From the NCBI GenBank assembly GCA_034104265.1, contig JAXEEE010000132.1, positions 19,919-83,918 of the forward strand: a DNA stretch of 64,000 bases. Reading direction: 5' to 3'. A program made the position numbers and the translations under genes. Under the pieces are notes generated by a model. That model saw nothing but the letters and a program-made list of their open reading frames with translations, had not been told where the DNA came from and did not search any database. This stretch comes from UBA11524 sp034104265. GTDB lineage: Bacteria > Bacillota > Clostridia > Christensenellales > Aristaeellaceae. Below are positions 16,784 through 27,200 of this stretch, in pieces (within the stretch, counting starts at the first letter, position 1; each line of letters starts with the position of its first letter).

Positions 16784-19700
16784 GGGCGACACTCCTTTCG
16801 TTTTGCTGTTCACCAAGCCACATACGGAGCGAAGGGGACGTGCAGCCGCTGATAAAGAACCGGTTCCGATGCTTGCGGATGGACGCTGTGTAGGCTGCGC
16901 AGGTATCCGTCCTGTTGAGCCAGTCGGCAAAGGACAGACAGAGATTGGCGCCGTTGTCATGCTCAGCCAGGACAGCCAGGCTGGCGCTGATGACGCCCAG
17001 CAGCGGCAGGCTGTCCTGCGCCACAGGCTTGGCGCACATTTTCTCTGCCTGCGGCTCCAGCGCGGCCAGGAAAGCCTTCCAGTCGATACGCTGCGGATGG
17101 ATGGCATGCATCAGCGCCTGCCAAACCTGGACGGGGAAGGAACACGCGCCGTCGGGCTTGCGATAGGTCCTCCGGCAGGCGGCGCAGACGTTCTCGCTCA
17201 TGGCCGGGTTGAGCAGCAGCGGAGGAATGCAGGCGTAGGCTTCCTGCAGATCAAGATCCTTCGGATGCTCGTGCATCCAATTCAGCCTGCTCAGCATCGC
17301 CGGCAGATCATCACCCGGCTGGCTGCCCGTGCCGAGCCTGCAGCGGAAGCTGTGCAGCTTCTCGGCCTCTGCCAGGTTTTCCAGCCTCTCCAGCAGCATG
17401 GGGAGCGCATTGCTGAGGCTGGCATAGACTGTTTGTCCGTACAGGGCCGTCAGGCGCGCCGTATCCCGGGGCAGCAGTTCGCCCAGCTTACCGATCAGAC
17501 CATCGTACTGTCCGGCATACAGGATCCATGCCCGGGGATCGGCCAGCTGCCCGCAGGAGCTGCGGATGGAACAGGCAGCGGCGTTCATGGCGGCGTCGTC
17601 CAGGTGAGCGGCGGACAGCGACGTAAAGTTGATCAGCGCCTGATGCTGGGTCAGCCCCTTGATCAGCCCGCCGCTTTGCCAGGCCTGGGTCAGCCGGTCA
17701 AGCAGCAATCTCCGGGCATGCTCCAGAATGTTGGGAATACCCTCCAGCGGCTGCGGCAGCGCCAGTACGTTCGGATCCGCCAGCAGCTCGTCGACTTGCT
17801 TTGCCACACCCGTAACGCGGTACTTCAGCAGCGTGTCATACAGCTGCAGCACGTCCATGGCCTGGGCAGGAAGAATGCTCTTCAGCCAAGGGAACACGGC
17901 GGTTTCCTCCGGCAGAGCGGGCTGATATCTGTAGGTTTTCAGAAGCCACTCGGTGACAGCCTTGTGATGGCTTGTGCGGAACGTATCCTGCACATCGGGC
18001 AGCGCGCGGATACGCCGGGCGTCCTGCAGGGCGACGTCCCCGACCATCCCGGCCCACCTGAACCGCTGGACAATATCATCCGTCAGGGCGACAGGCAGCG
18101 CCAATCCCGCCGCAATGTGCTGGCATACCGCAGGCAGCACGTCCTTGGGCAGATAGCGAAGGCTGCCGCCCAGCAGCTGCTGGAACAACGGGACAGACAG
18201 GGGGATGCTGGCGGGCTGGCCAAGGAAGCGGCGGATCGCGTCGCTGACGTCCTGGCCCACCGCCGCCATCAGCTGTACGGCAGGGGTGAGATCCTTCTGC
18301 GCAAGGCAGCGCTGAAGCAGGTCGAGGCCGTAATCGTTCAGCTGCGTCAGGCATTCCGGGCAGAAATAATCCCGCAGGAAGCGCAGATCCTCCGCCGGGG
18401 GCAGCTGATCCAGCTGCTGCATGTGCCTGATGACGCCCGCAACGGCCTCGTCGCTGGGCAGATACACGCTGGACAGGGGCAGCAGTCCTGCGCGCCAGTC
18501 CGGGTGGAGGCTGATCAGCTCGCGCAGGTAGCGCTGCATCACATCGTTCACCGGAGGGCACTGCTGATAGAGCGCAGCGTGCTGCAGCAGCTCGCCGGTC
18601 AGCTTGTCGCTGGGCCTGGTATTCTCATAGTAGGTGCGGAGAATGGCGTCCATCAGCCCGGCCTTGCGCGCATACACCCTTGCCGCGTCTTCCCCTTCAT
18701 ACACCTGATCCTCAGGGAAGGTGGTGAAGAAGGCGGCGGTGGCGGGCTTCTGGCAGACCTTCATCAGCTGGGCCAGCTGGCGCTCCAGCAGGGAGGGACA
18801 ATGCAGCGTGCGTTCCCACAGGAAGGCAAGCAGCGTCCGCTTGACGTAGGTGGGATCCTCGCCGGAAAGCTCACCGGCCAGGATGCTGCCGTCGTCAGCG
18901 CTCAGCCGTGCCGCCAGCTGCGGCTCGATATCCGCCAGCACCTGATCAATTTCGCAGGGCTTCAGGTGGTGCCGGTGCTGCAGATGGTTCCGCAGGGCAT
19001 ACCAGTCCTTCAGCAGTTCCAGGGGGCCTTCCCCGGCGTAAGTGATCTTCCACATGGCCAGGCACAGGTCGTAATCCGCCATGACCTCGCAGTGCTCCGC
19101 CTGCTCTGCGGGCTTATCTGCGATCCGGCAGAAGGCACGGGCCATCTGGTCCATCCAGGGCATCCGGCGCTCCTGAAGCACCTGGGTGATCATGGATTCC
19201 TCCTCAGGCCTGATGTCGAGGAAGCAGTCCTTCACCTCCGGATGGAAGCACAGCTTGCCCTGCCCGCTGGGATAAACCACGCACAGGGCAGCGTCGGCGT
19301 ACATGCTGGCGGTATACTGCAGCGGAACGGCCGCCGCCATGGAGGCGATGTTCTGCACCGCACGGGGCAGCTTCAGCAGCAGCTCCTGCCACAGGAAAGC
19401 CCGGGCCAGGGACGTGATCTCATCACAGCCGGGTTCATTGCCCAGACACAGGGTAATGTTCTTCGGCCTGGCACACATGGCGGCCAGCACGGGATCGGAA
19501 ACATAGAGCAGCCCATCATGCTCGGCGCTGTTCCAGGGGCCGAAGGCCTGCAGCGTTGCGCAGCGCCAGTAATGAATCAGCAGCGAATGGTGGAACTGCT
19601 CCGACATGGGCACAGGGCGGGGCAGCGCCAGCACGGACGCATCCGCCTCCGTCCATTCGCCCACGCGCAGGGTGGTGATGTTCTTGTCCAGGGACCAGAA

Positions 19701-20078
19701 CTCCTCCACCGGCATGAAGCCGTTGAAGCGCAGCAGATGCTCAGTCATGCCGCCGGTGCTGGCCAGGGAGGGAACGTCCTCGCCCGCGGGCAGGGCGATG
19801 TCCGTGTAGCTGCAGGCGCGTGCGCCCTTGATGGCCACCGTTGCCGAGCGGAACGTGGCCAGAGAGCCGTAGGTCAGGGGATGCAGCTCAATGGCATGGT
19901 AAGCCTCCACCACCTGCACCGTGGATTCCCGGACGCGCCCGATGCCCGTATCGTTCAGGGGAAGACGGGCGTTGGAGCCGGAGACGATCCTGCTGACGGA
20001 GGAAAACCCGGGCGAGGAAAGGGACACGCCGTAGCCGCGGGAAGGGAAGTTACCCGCTACACGATGTACAGCCTTCAT
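16770..20078 (-). CDS. Large cytosolic protein next to the GTPase, possibly of the GTPase-associated protein type
   Basis: The product is 1102 residues with no signal peptide or membrane helix. The first ~230 residues are mixed alpha/beta with a Gly- and Ser-rich opening (RGYGVSLSSPGFSS). The rest looks helical and Leu-rich, with many short repeats of hydrophobic spacing. Two Cys pairs are present (FCPEC and VCAACRR). Size, domain impression and position directly after a P-loop GTPase recall the GTPase-associated protein (GAP1-like) partners described in bacterial NTPase systems. That match is from memory and context, not from a decisive motif. The ATG at 20078 has AAGGAG 9 bases upstream and lies 35 bases after the GTPase gene. 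Confidence 0.85.
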   Translation of the reverse strand: MKAVHRVAGNFPSRGYGVSLSSPGFSSVSRIVSGSNARLPLNDTGIGRVRESTVQVVEAYHAIELHPLTYGSLATFRSATVAIKGARACSYTDIALPAGEDVPSLASTGGMTEHLLRFNGFMPVEEFWSLDKNITTLRVGEWTEADASVLALPRPVPMSEQFHHSLLIHYWRCATLQAFGPWNSAEHDGLLYVSDPVLAAMCARPKNITLCLGNEPGCDEITSLARAFLWQELLLKLPRAVQNIASMAAAVPLQYTASMYADAALCVVYPSGQGKLCFHPEVKDCFLDIRPEEESMITQVLQERRMPWMDQMARAFCRIADKPAEQAEHCEVMADYDLCLAMWKITYAGEGPLELLKDWYALRNHLQHRHHLKPCEIDQVLADIEPQLAARLSADDGSILAGELSGEDPTYVKRTLLAFLWERTLHCPSLLERQLAQLMKVCQKPATAAFFTTFPEDQVYEGEDAARVYARKAGLMDAILRTYYENTRPSDKLTGELLQHAALYQQCPPVNDVMQRYLRELISLHPDWRAGLLPLSSVYLPSDEAVAGVIRHMQQLDQLPPAEDLRFLRDYFCPECLTQLNDYGLDLLQRCLAQKDLTPAVQLMAAVGQDVSDAIRRFLGQPASIPLSVPLFQQLLGGSLRYLPKDVLPAVCQHIAAGLALPVALTDDIVQRFRWAGMVGDVALQDARRIRALPDVQDTFRTSHHKAVTEWLLKTYRYQPALPEETAVFPWLKSILPAQAMDVLQLYDTLLKYRVTGVAKQVDELLADPNVLALPQPLEGIPNILEHARRLLLDRLTQAWQSGGLIKGLTQHQALINFTSLSAAHLDDAAMNAAACSIRSSCGQLADPRAWILYAGQYDGLIGKLGELLPRDTARLTALYGQTVYASLSNALPMLLERLENLAEAEKLHSFRCRLGTGSQPGDDLPAMLSRLNWMHEHPKDLDLQEAYACIPPLLLNPAMSENVCAACRRTYRKPDGACSFPVQVWQALMHAIHPQRIDWKAFLAALEPQAEKMCAKPVAQDSLPLLGVISASLAVLAEHDNGANLCLSFADWLNRTDTCAAYTASIRKHRNRFFISGCTSPSLRMWLGEQQNERSVAHDTF

Positions 20079-20113
20079 ATGCGGTCACTCCTTGCGTAGG
20101 AAAGGAATGGGGA

Positions 20114-21559
20114 TTACTTCCGGCTGAACCAGCCCTTTTTCTTTTTCTGCGGGGGCTGCTTCTGGGGCGCTGCCTGCGGGGCGGGACGGCTGGTCTTGGC
20201 GCCGATCATGCCGGCCTGGTACAGCAAAAGCAGGAACGGCTCGATAATCCGGTGCTTGCGGAAGTAGGTCTGATAGCCGTTATCGAAAACGATGGTATTG
20301 GGGTCGCCGGCGTCGCGGCGGGTGTAGGTGCTGACCGCCAGGGCGTTCACATCCACCTTTTCGCTGGAGTTCTGGGCAAAGGCGTTCTCAATCACGCTTG
20401 TCAGCGTGTGGGCGGAAGGATTCTGATTGGCGCTGGCGTAGAAGATGTTCACATCCCGCTTCAGCTGCTCCAGCACGCTCAGATCCAGCGCGCCCTCGTG
20501 ATCGTGTCCCAGGTCTTTTTTCAGGATGCAGTTGCCGTGGAACATGGCCGGATTGGTGACCAGCGGCTGGTCGATCTTGGTGGTGATGGCAATGATGTGC
20601 TTGACCTGGCTGAGAATACCCAGGTGGCTGTGCTTCACCACCGCCATGGCCAGGAACTGCTCCACCGTGTCGGCGAAGAAATCATGCTGCAGGTCCATGG
20701 CAGGCTGCGCGGTCAGGCCTTCGGGGGTCCCGGCGGATTTCTGCTTGATGTAATGCTGGAAGGCGTCGTAATACGCGCCGTGGCAGGTCATGTTGACGTC
20801 CAGGATCAGCATGACGGTCTTGGCCTGACGGATGCCCAGGTGCTGCAGCAGATACTCCGGGACGCTGGCGCCCTCGCCTGCCATATCGTAGATGACGATG
20901 TTGCACTTCTTCACCGGGTCGCTGTTCAGGTTGGTGTAGGAGAAGACGAAGGGGAACAGGCTGTTGTCCTTGGGGGTGGGCAGCGTGACGCCCTCGTGCT
21001 CCTGGTAATAGCCGTTGAGGTAATCATAGTAGATCTTGCTTTCCTCCTCCAGCTCCACCGAGCCCAGGCCGCGGGCCAGCAGCTGCGTGTTCAGCTGGTG
21101 GATCAGGGAGATCAGGAACGCCGTCTTGCCGGCGGCGCGGCCGCCCAGCATGGTGACATACACCGTTTCCACCACGCCGAAGCTGACCGGCAGGCGGCAG
21201 TGGCAGTGCGGGCAGGCCCTGGTGCCCAGGATGACGGGCAGGATCGCGTCCGGCTTTTCCTCCGGGGTGAAGTCCAGCTGACTGTCCTCCCGCAGCTCCC
21301 TGGGGGTCAGACCGTCGCGCAGGGAGGCCCGGATGGTCAGGGGCATCTGCGAGGCTTCGTCCCTGGAGATCACCTCCGCATCGGCAGGCCGGAAGTACAG
21401 GCCGTGGAATTCATCGCCCTGCTCAAAGGGCCAGTCATCGCAGCAATGCTTCAGGAAGTTGAAGCGCACCGTATCCCGGTAGACGGCAGAGCCGTTGGAG
21501 ACAAACAGGATGTTGTCCTTGTTTACTGGTCCGCCGCAGTAAGGGCAAATATAATCCAT
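20114..21559 (-). CDS. Zinc-ribbon P-loop GTPase (TRAFAC-like)
   Basis: The product is 481 residues. CPYC (5-8) and CPHC (116-119) flank a ~110-residue N-terminal region and may form a split zinc ribbon. The GTPase domain follows: G1/Walker A GGRAAGKT (139-146), G3 DMAG (225-228) after the hydrophobic strand CNIVIY, and G4 TKID (327-330) after HIIAITT. The C-terminus is a Pro/Gln- then Lys-rich tail (PQKKKKGWFSRK) that could touch the membrane or a partner. The large insert between G1 and G3 and the zinc ribbon recall the double-GTPase-type proteins of bacterial conflict systems, but I cannot confirm that subfamily by eye. AAAGGAGAAGG precedes the start. Confidence 0.9.
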   Translation of the reverse strand: MDYICPYCGGPVNKDNILFVSNGSAVYRDTVRFNFLKHCCDDWPFEQGDEFHGLYFRPADAEVISRDEASQMPLTIRASLRDGLTPRELREDSQLDFTPEEKPDAILPVILGTRACPHCHCRLPVSFGVVETVYVTMLGGRAAGKTAFLISLIHQLNTQLLARGLGSVELEEESKIYYDYLNGYYQEHEGVTLPTPKDNSLFPFVFSYTNLNSDPVKKCNIVIYDMAGEGASVPEYLLQHLGIRQAKTVMLILDVNMTCHGAYYDAFQHYIKQKSAGTPEGLTAQPAMDLQHDFFADTVEQFLAMAVVKHSHLGILSQVKHIIAITTKIDQPLVTNPAMFHGNCILKKDLGHDHEGALDLSVLEQLKRDVNIFYASANQNPSAHTLTSVIENAFAQNSSEKVDVNALAVSTYTRRDAGDPNTIVFDNGYQTYFRKHRIIEPFLLLLYQAGMIGAKTSRPAPQAAPQKQPPQKKKKGWFSRK

Positions 21560-21591
21560 GCCAACCTTCTCCTTTGCATGTGTTATGCGTG

Positions 21592-24120
21592 TTACAGCCT
21601 GGGGTCTGTTTCAGGGCGAAGCCGGGGATAGGCGTCGTCCGGGGCGGTGACGATCTGGAGAATGCCGGAGAGCTCCAGCCCCTTCAGACACATGGGCTCC
21701 ATGCTGTCGCCGCCCAGAATCGGGTAAAAGAACGGCTTGTCGCCCCTTATGCACTGAAGGAACAGCGTGTCGCTGCCGCGCAGGTAACCGAGCATTTTCA
21801 GCATTTTCCGGCCATGGTGATCCGGCACAAAGCGATAGCTGACGTTCGTCTGCTTGCCCAGGGCGCTGTACTGGGCGTACAGGCTTCCGTTGCCGCGGTA
21901 GATTTTGATATCGTTGCGGCCATAGATCACCTGAGAGGTAACGTCCAGCGATCCCTTGCTGACGTCGTGGGGGATGAAGCTGGGGCTGTCGTTCATGTAG
22001 ACGATGGCTGTGTTCATGCCGTCCTCCCACACCCAGCTGAGCATGAAATGCCCGTTGTGGTTGTTGAGGGCCACATGGCGGGGATTCGTCTGCTCATCCT
22101 CCGTCAGCATCACGGGTGCGGTCTGCACCGTGGCGACCGGGGTCTGCTCATGCCGCCAGGGCTGGCTGATCAGTACGGGATCGCGGCCGCCCTGCGCTTG
22201 CGGAACCTGACCGAGGTACCTGTTCTGCAGGGCGATAACGTCGTCGCTGACAAACCAGGACAGGGGATGCTGACAGCGGTACAGGTCAATGCGCTCCACA
22301 TTGTCGTTGTCAATGAAGTAGTCAGCCTCCACTGCGCCTTCCATGGCCGTGTCCGCCAGGCGGATCCGGTCGACCATGGTCTTGTCCTCGTCGATAAAGT
22401 GCAGCAGGCAGCTGTTCAGCTGCAGATAATCGTCCAGGAAGCTCTGCATGGCCACATTGTTGTTCAGCATCGTGGTCAGCGCGGGAATGAAGCCGCCGTC
22501 CAGCCCGGCGCCCAGGGAATGATGCAGCTTTTCCTCGCACAGGGCGATCAGGCTGCGTAGCGCCGCCGGATCCATCCTTCCGTCCTCCGTCAGCAGGTTG
22601 TGCTGCTCGGTGAAGCGGGACCAGATTTCTTCAAAGAGCTTGTCGCCGGACATGGTCAGCTGGTTTTGCAGCTGGAGAACATAGGCGGGATACTTGTTCT
22701 GCAGGTTGCCGACAATCAGCCCGCCGCTGAGCTCGTCCATCAGCCGGACCATTTCATCATGAACGCCCGGGGAGGTCTGACGGGCCGTGGCGAGGAACTG
22801 CTTCAGAGGCTTCAGTTCCTGCAGGATCAGCTTGGCAAGCCCCATGACGAAGTACTGCAGCTCAAAATCGCGGACGGCGGCCTCAGCCTCCTTGAAGCAC
22901 TGGGTCAAATACGTCTCCGCGGACTGCAGGAGGCCTTTCTTCTGATGGGCAGGCCTGCGCAGGGGCGGCAGATCCTGCCGGGCGATCTTTTTCAGTGCGT
23001 CAAGGAAGGACTGCATCAGATCCGCCGGGAACTTCGCGGCATTGATCATGTGCTGCAGACTGGTTTTCACCTGCCGGGCATACTGCTGCACATGCTCCCG
23101 GGCGGGGCGTATGCCGGTGGTGTTGCGGTTTATTTCATACAGCGCCTTCACAGCGGGGAACAGCCGCTCGGCGTCCTCCGGCTTGGAAATCCGCTGCAGT
23201 ATGCGCAGATTCATACAGTCCCTGCTCTCCAGGCGGAGAACATACTGATCCGCCAGGCTCATCAGCCAGCTGCGCAGCGCGTTTTCCGTCGCAATGGAGG
23301 AAAAGCCGCTGGGCGAGGCGGTGAAAGGCGCAGCCGTTTTGCCGCGCCAGGCGGGGGGACAGGCGGTCAGAAGCGACCAGGCGTTCTCCAGGGTCACGGC
23401 GCGATCACACCGGGCGGCGATCGTGTCGCATATCGCCTGGGTGCGCAGCACCTTCAGCTCGTTGTCATTGGCGTTCAGGCTGGTATAGCCCAGGGTATTG
23501 ACGTTGCCGGGGGTAAGGTAGCGCCTGCCGCTGCTGAGAATGAGCACCTCGCACATCACGGCACGCCAAAGCATGGCGTCACTGTACAGCGCGCCATTGC
23601 TGCCCACACGGGTGAGCAGATAGGGATAGATGGACAGGGCGGACGCCGCCACCGCCTGCACCAGCCCCCGCTGGGCCTCCACGGCCTTCGCATGCTCATG
23701 CAGCATCATGAACATGGCACAGGAAGCATGCCCGACACCCAGGCGGTTGTTGATGGACCGGATGAGGTGGACGGGCGTCTGGGGCGGCATGGTGGGGTTG
23801 TTGAAGTCACCGCAGATGAGGTGCACCATCACCGGATGCTCCAGCAGCGCCGCCTGCAGGGTGTTCAGGATGGAGGACGGAAGCTGCCACGTCTGCTCGT
23901 CCTCAGGATCCACCTTCAGCGAGAAGCCCTTCAGATGGGCCGGAGGCTGGGTCAGCGCAGGCACGCTGCCGTTGGTGGAGACGCTGATGAACAGATACTC
24001 ATCCCACGCGGCGGGCGTGAGAACCTGCTTCCAATACTGCACCAGGCTGTCAAAGTGCTCGATGGCTTCCTCGCCATAGAGAATCACCGTATTAAAAAAA
24101 GCGGGGGAGAATACAGGCAT
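21592..24120 (-). CDS. Unrecognised 842-residue cytosolic protein between the tubulin-like and GTPase genes
   Basis: I do not recognise this family. The product is 842 residues with no signal peptide or membrane helix. The first ~230 residues alternate hydrophobic strands and helices (FNTVILYG, YLFISVST, VMVHLICGDF) in a way compatible with an alpha/beta domain, but no P-loop is present. Residues about 290-560 look helical. The last ~160 residues look beta-rich, with strands such as HFMLSWVWEDG, AIVYMND and DIKIYRGNG, which suggest a beta-sandwich. It starts 86 bases after the tubulin-like gene, with AGGAGG 13 bases before the ATG. Context suggests a cofactor of the tubulin-like protein or the GTPase. 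Confidence 0.85.
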   Translation of the reverse strand: MPVFSPAFFNTVILYGEEAIEHFDSLVQYWKQVLTPAAWDEYLFISVSTNGSVPALTQPPAHLKGFSLKVDPEDEQTWQLPSSILNTLQAALLEHPVMVHLICGDFNNPTMPPQTPVHLIRSINNRLGVGHASCAMFMMLHEHAKAVEAQRGLVQAVAASALSIYPYLLTRVGSNGALYSDAMLWRAVMCEVLILSSGRRYLTPGNVNTLGYTSLNANDNELKVLRTQAICDTIAARCDRAVTLENAWSLLTACPPAWRGKTAAPFTASPSGFSSIATENALRSWLMSLADQYVLRLESRDCMNLRILQRISKPEDAERLFPAVKALYEINRNTTGIRPAREHVQQYARQVKTSLQHMINAAKFPADLMQSFLDALKKIARQDLPPLRRPAHQKKGLLQSAETYLTQCFKEAEAAVRDFELQYFVMGLAKLILQELKPLKQFLATARQTSPGVHDEMVRLMDELSGGLIVGNLQNKYPAYVLQLQNQLTMSGDKLFEEIWSRFTEQHNLLTEDGRMDPAALRSLIALCEEKLHHSLGAGLDGGFIPALTTMLNNNVAMQSFLDDYLQLNSCLLHFIDEDKTMVDRIRLADTAMEGAVEADYFIDNDNVERIDLYRCQHPLSWFVSDDVIALQNRYLGQVPQAQGGRDPVLISQPWRHEQTPVATVQTAPVMLTEDEQTNPRHVALNNHNGHFMLSWVWEDGMNTAIVYMNDSPSFIPHDVSKGSLDVTSQVIYGRNDIKIYRGNGSLYAQYSALGKQTNVSYRFVPDHHGRKMLKMLGYLRGSDTLFLQCIRGDKPFFYPILGGDSMEPMCLKGLELSGILQIVTAPDDAYPRLRPETDPRL

Positions 24121-24155
24121 AGGACGGGGTGAACCTCCTGCTCAGATGGGATAAG

Positions 24156-24198
24156 GCGCATCACCCGGCGGCATGGGGAACGCTGCCGGGTGATGCGC
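24156..24198 (-). other. Intercistronic 14-base stem-loop inside the operon
   Basis: GCGCATCACCCGGC pairs perfectly with GCCGGGTGATGCGC around a 15-base loop, between the stop of the tubulin-like gene and the next start. No T run follows on the minus strand, so it is not a standard terminator. It may set mRNA processing, stability or the ratio of the two products. Confidence 0.7.
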
Positions 24199-24206
24199 TG
24201 CTTGCC

Positions 24207-27200
24207 TCAGATCATCATTTGCATGGCGAACAAGTAGGCGTCTCTGCGATTGCTGAGGAAAGAACGGAACGCGTTGATCAGCTCCATGGTCTTGCCGATG
24301 GTGTCAGTGTCGGCGTTCATGCTGGTCAAGGCGGCGCGCTTGAGCTTCAGCTGGTTATCCGCGATGGTGATCAGGGCGTTGAGGTCATTCACCATGCCCT
24401 GGTAGGCATCCTTGGTGAGCAGACCCTGCGTCTCCTGCTGGTCCAGCTCAGCATCATGCAGCCGCACCACGTGCTCCAGGTACTTGCGGACCGGGTTGGC
24501 CTCGGGCAGATCAGCCAGGTAAGCGGCGGTGCGCACCAGGGGAGAGGATTCGCCGACAAGATCCTTGCTCAGCAGGTTCTCCTGGATCAGGGGCGCCTTC
24601 TCGCCCATGTCATTGGTGTAGAAGACGTTGGATGCGCCGAAGCTGACCAGCTTGTACACCATGCACTTGGCGAAAGCATCGGCATAGGCGATACGGGGCG
24701 CCCAGACGTTGCGCCGGTTGGCGATTTCGCTCATGGCGTTGTGCAGCGCCTCAAAGCCCTCCAGCTGCTGGGATACAATCAGCTGCATGCGGGGATTGGC
24801 GGCCAGCACAGCGGCCGAAAGCGCCTGGGACAGCTTCCGGTGATTGTCCAGGGCAACCTGACGCAGCGCGCCGTTCTGGGCGACCGCGGGATCCCAGGGT
24901 GCGATGGGCGCCCTCTCCAGGCCCAGATGCGCCGCCATGCAGGAGGCGTCACGGCCGGGCGTGAAGGCGGTATCAGCCGCTTCGCCCAGGTAGCTCTGGT
25001 ACATGGCCAGCCGCTCGTCCGGGGTGGGCGCGGTGCCGGTGGCAGGATACACCTTCATCTCCGTGATTTCCTGCACCCGCTGGCGGATGGTGTCCGACAG
25101 GGCGGCGACCGTCCTGTGGGCGTCCACCCAGAAGGTGCGGATGGTGAAGGTGGGCGCGCTGACGCTGTCGTTAATAACGATCTGCCCGCAGGCGATGGCC
25201 CGATCCGTCAGCGCCTTCACGGCGTTCCACTCGTTCACGCAGAGGGGATTGGACGTGGCGGAGAAGAAGTAGTAGGGGCTGGGGGTGGGCAGCTTGCACC
25301 AGTTGCGGGTGTAGTCGCCGTTGGGGTTGCCGTCCCACACCAGGTGCAGACGCATGGACTGGGTCACATCAGACAGGCAGGCGTAGTAGGTGGACTCCAG
25401 GTCGCTCATCAGGCTGTAGCAGTGCATGGGCAGGCCGTCCCAGGCGGTCAGGCAGTAGATGTGGTCGCGCAGGGAGCTCTTCTTGGGCTGCACATGATTG
25501 CCCAGGGTCTGGCTGTAGCGGGCAAAGTGCTTGGGCGAATCATCGGGGATGGAGAGGTAGCTGAAGGTCATGTGCGGCGCGCTGGGATCCATGATCAGCA
25601 GCGGCTCCGCGCCGGTCATGAAGGAGTTCGCCAGCTGATCCATGTAGTTGTTCTGCTCGGCAATGCCCGGGCCGACCACCTGCTCCATCAGCGCGTCCAG
25701 GGACTGGCCGTTGATGGCGGGACAGTTGTCGGACAGGGTCTTGTGCATCTCCATGAGGACGTTGTCCATGCCGCGATGCTTGTAGGTGAAGGCTACGCCG
25801 GAGGAGGAGGTGTCGGCGGACACCTCGGTTTTGGCGACGCAGGCGTACAGGCTCTTGAGGAAGTCCTGCGTGATCTGACCGTTCTGATTGGTCTCGCTGA
25901 AGACCTGATCAATGTTCCCCGTCAGCTGCGACATGTCCACCAGATCGGCGGCGTCGCGCTCGGTCACCACGGAGGGATCGCTGAAGCGCTTCTGCAGCTT
26001 GTCCAGGTCGCGGCACATGGGCGCAAGTGCGTCGCTGATGAACTCTTCAATGCGCTGCAGCAGCACGTGGGAGGCATGGGCGTAAGCGTCCATGAAGGCG
26101 TGCTTGCGCATGATGCCGTAGTAGTTCTTCAGGTTCTCCAGGTAGGCCTCCACAGCCTTGCGGGCGCTGAGCAGGGGCGGATTGAGGAAGGTCTTCCAGG
26201 AGCTGAGGCAGGCGTTGCGCTTGGCGTTGCGGTCATTGGAGAAGTTGTTGGCATAGGCGTCCCAGCTCTGCACCTGTTCCCGCAGGGCAGGCATCAGGCC
26301 GCCGTTCTGGGTCTCCAGATACTGCAGCAGGCTGAAGGGGCCCTGCTGGGGATCGTTGATGACCTTCTGGGCGAAGGAGAGGAAACGCTCCCAGGCCATG
26401 GTCAGGTAATCGTTGGCGGACTGAAGCGCCTGGGGCTGCACCACGGCGGTGATCCAGGGCGTGGTGCCGATATTGTAGCGGTCATGGGGCGCGGGATTCA
26501 TCTGCCGCATGGCTTCCAGCTTGGCCTTGTCGGTGGAAAGGACGTTGCAGATGGCCGGCAGGTTCAGTGTCTGGCAGAAGTTGCGGTAGAGGTCTTCCAC
26601 AGTGCCGACGATTTTCAGCGCATGCTCCTTGGCCTTGCCTGCCTGCAGCAGCGCGCTGTTGGGCGCCAGGTTGCCGTGCTGGTCGCGCATGGGCATGAAG
26701 GTGTCAAAGAGCAGGTGACCTTCATAGTACAGCACCTTGCGCTTGGGGATGCGCTTGGTGTAGGCGCTGATGGCGCGGTAGCGGTAGTTGACCGGCAGCG
26801 GCTTGTGCATGAAGGCGATATCGTTCTTGATATTGTCCTCATGGCTGATGTAGGTATACTGCTTCACACCGTTGGCGGTAAAGCTGGGCTCCTCGTCGGC
26901 CAGGTAGTGCAGCAGGTTTTCCGCGATGATGTTGCGCACCACCTCGGAGGCGTCGTTGTACACGGTGGTGGTGCTGCCGCCGCTGACGAGGATGCACTTG
27001 TCATAAGGGGGCATGGTCCAGTCGATGGAAGGGCCGCCGTAGTATTTCATGGCGTAGGGGGTCTGATGCTCGCCCACGCCCATCCAGAAGTCCAGCTCCT
27101 TCAGCGAGGCGTAGCCGTTGGACTTCAGGCGGCGCTGAATGGTGGTGTCCATCACATCGCGCAGGGAGACGTCCGGCATCACGATATAGCCGGTGATCTG

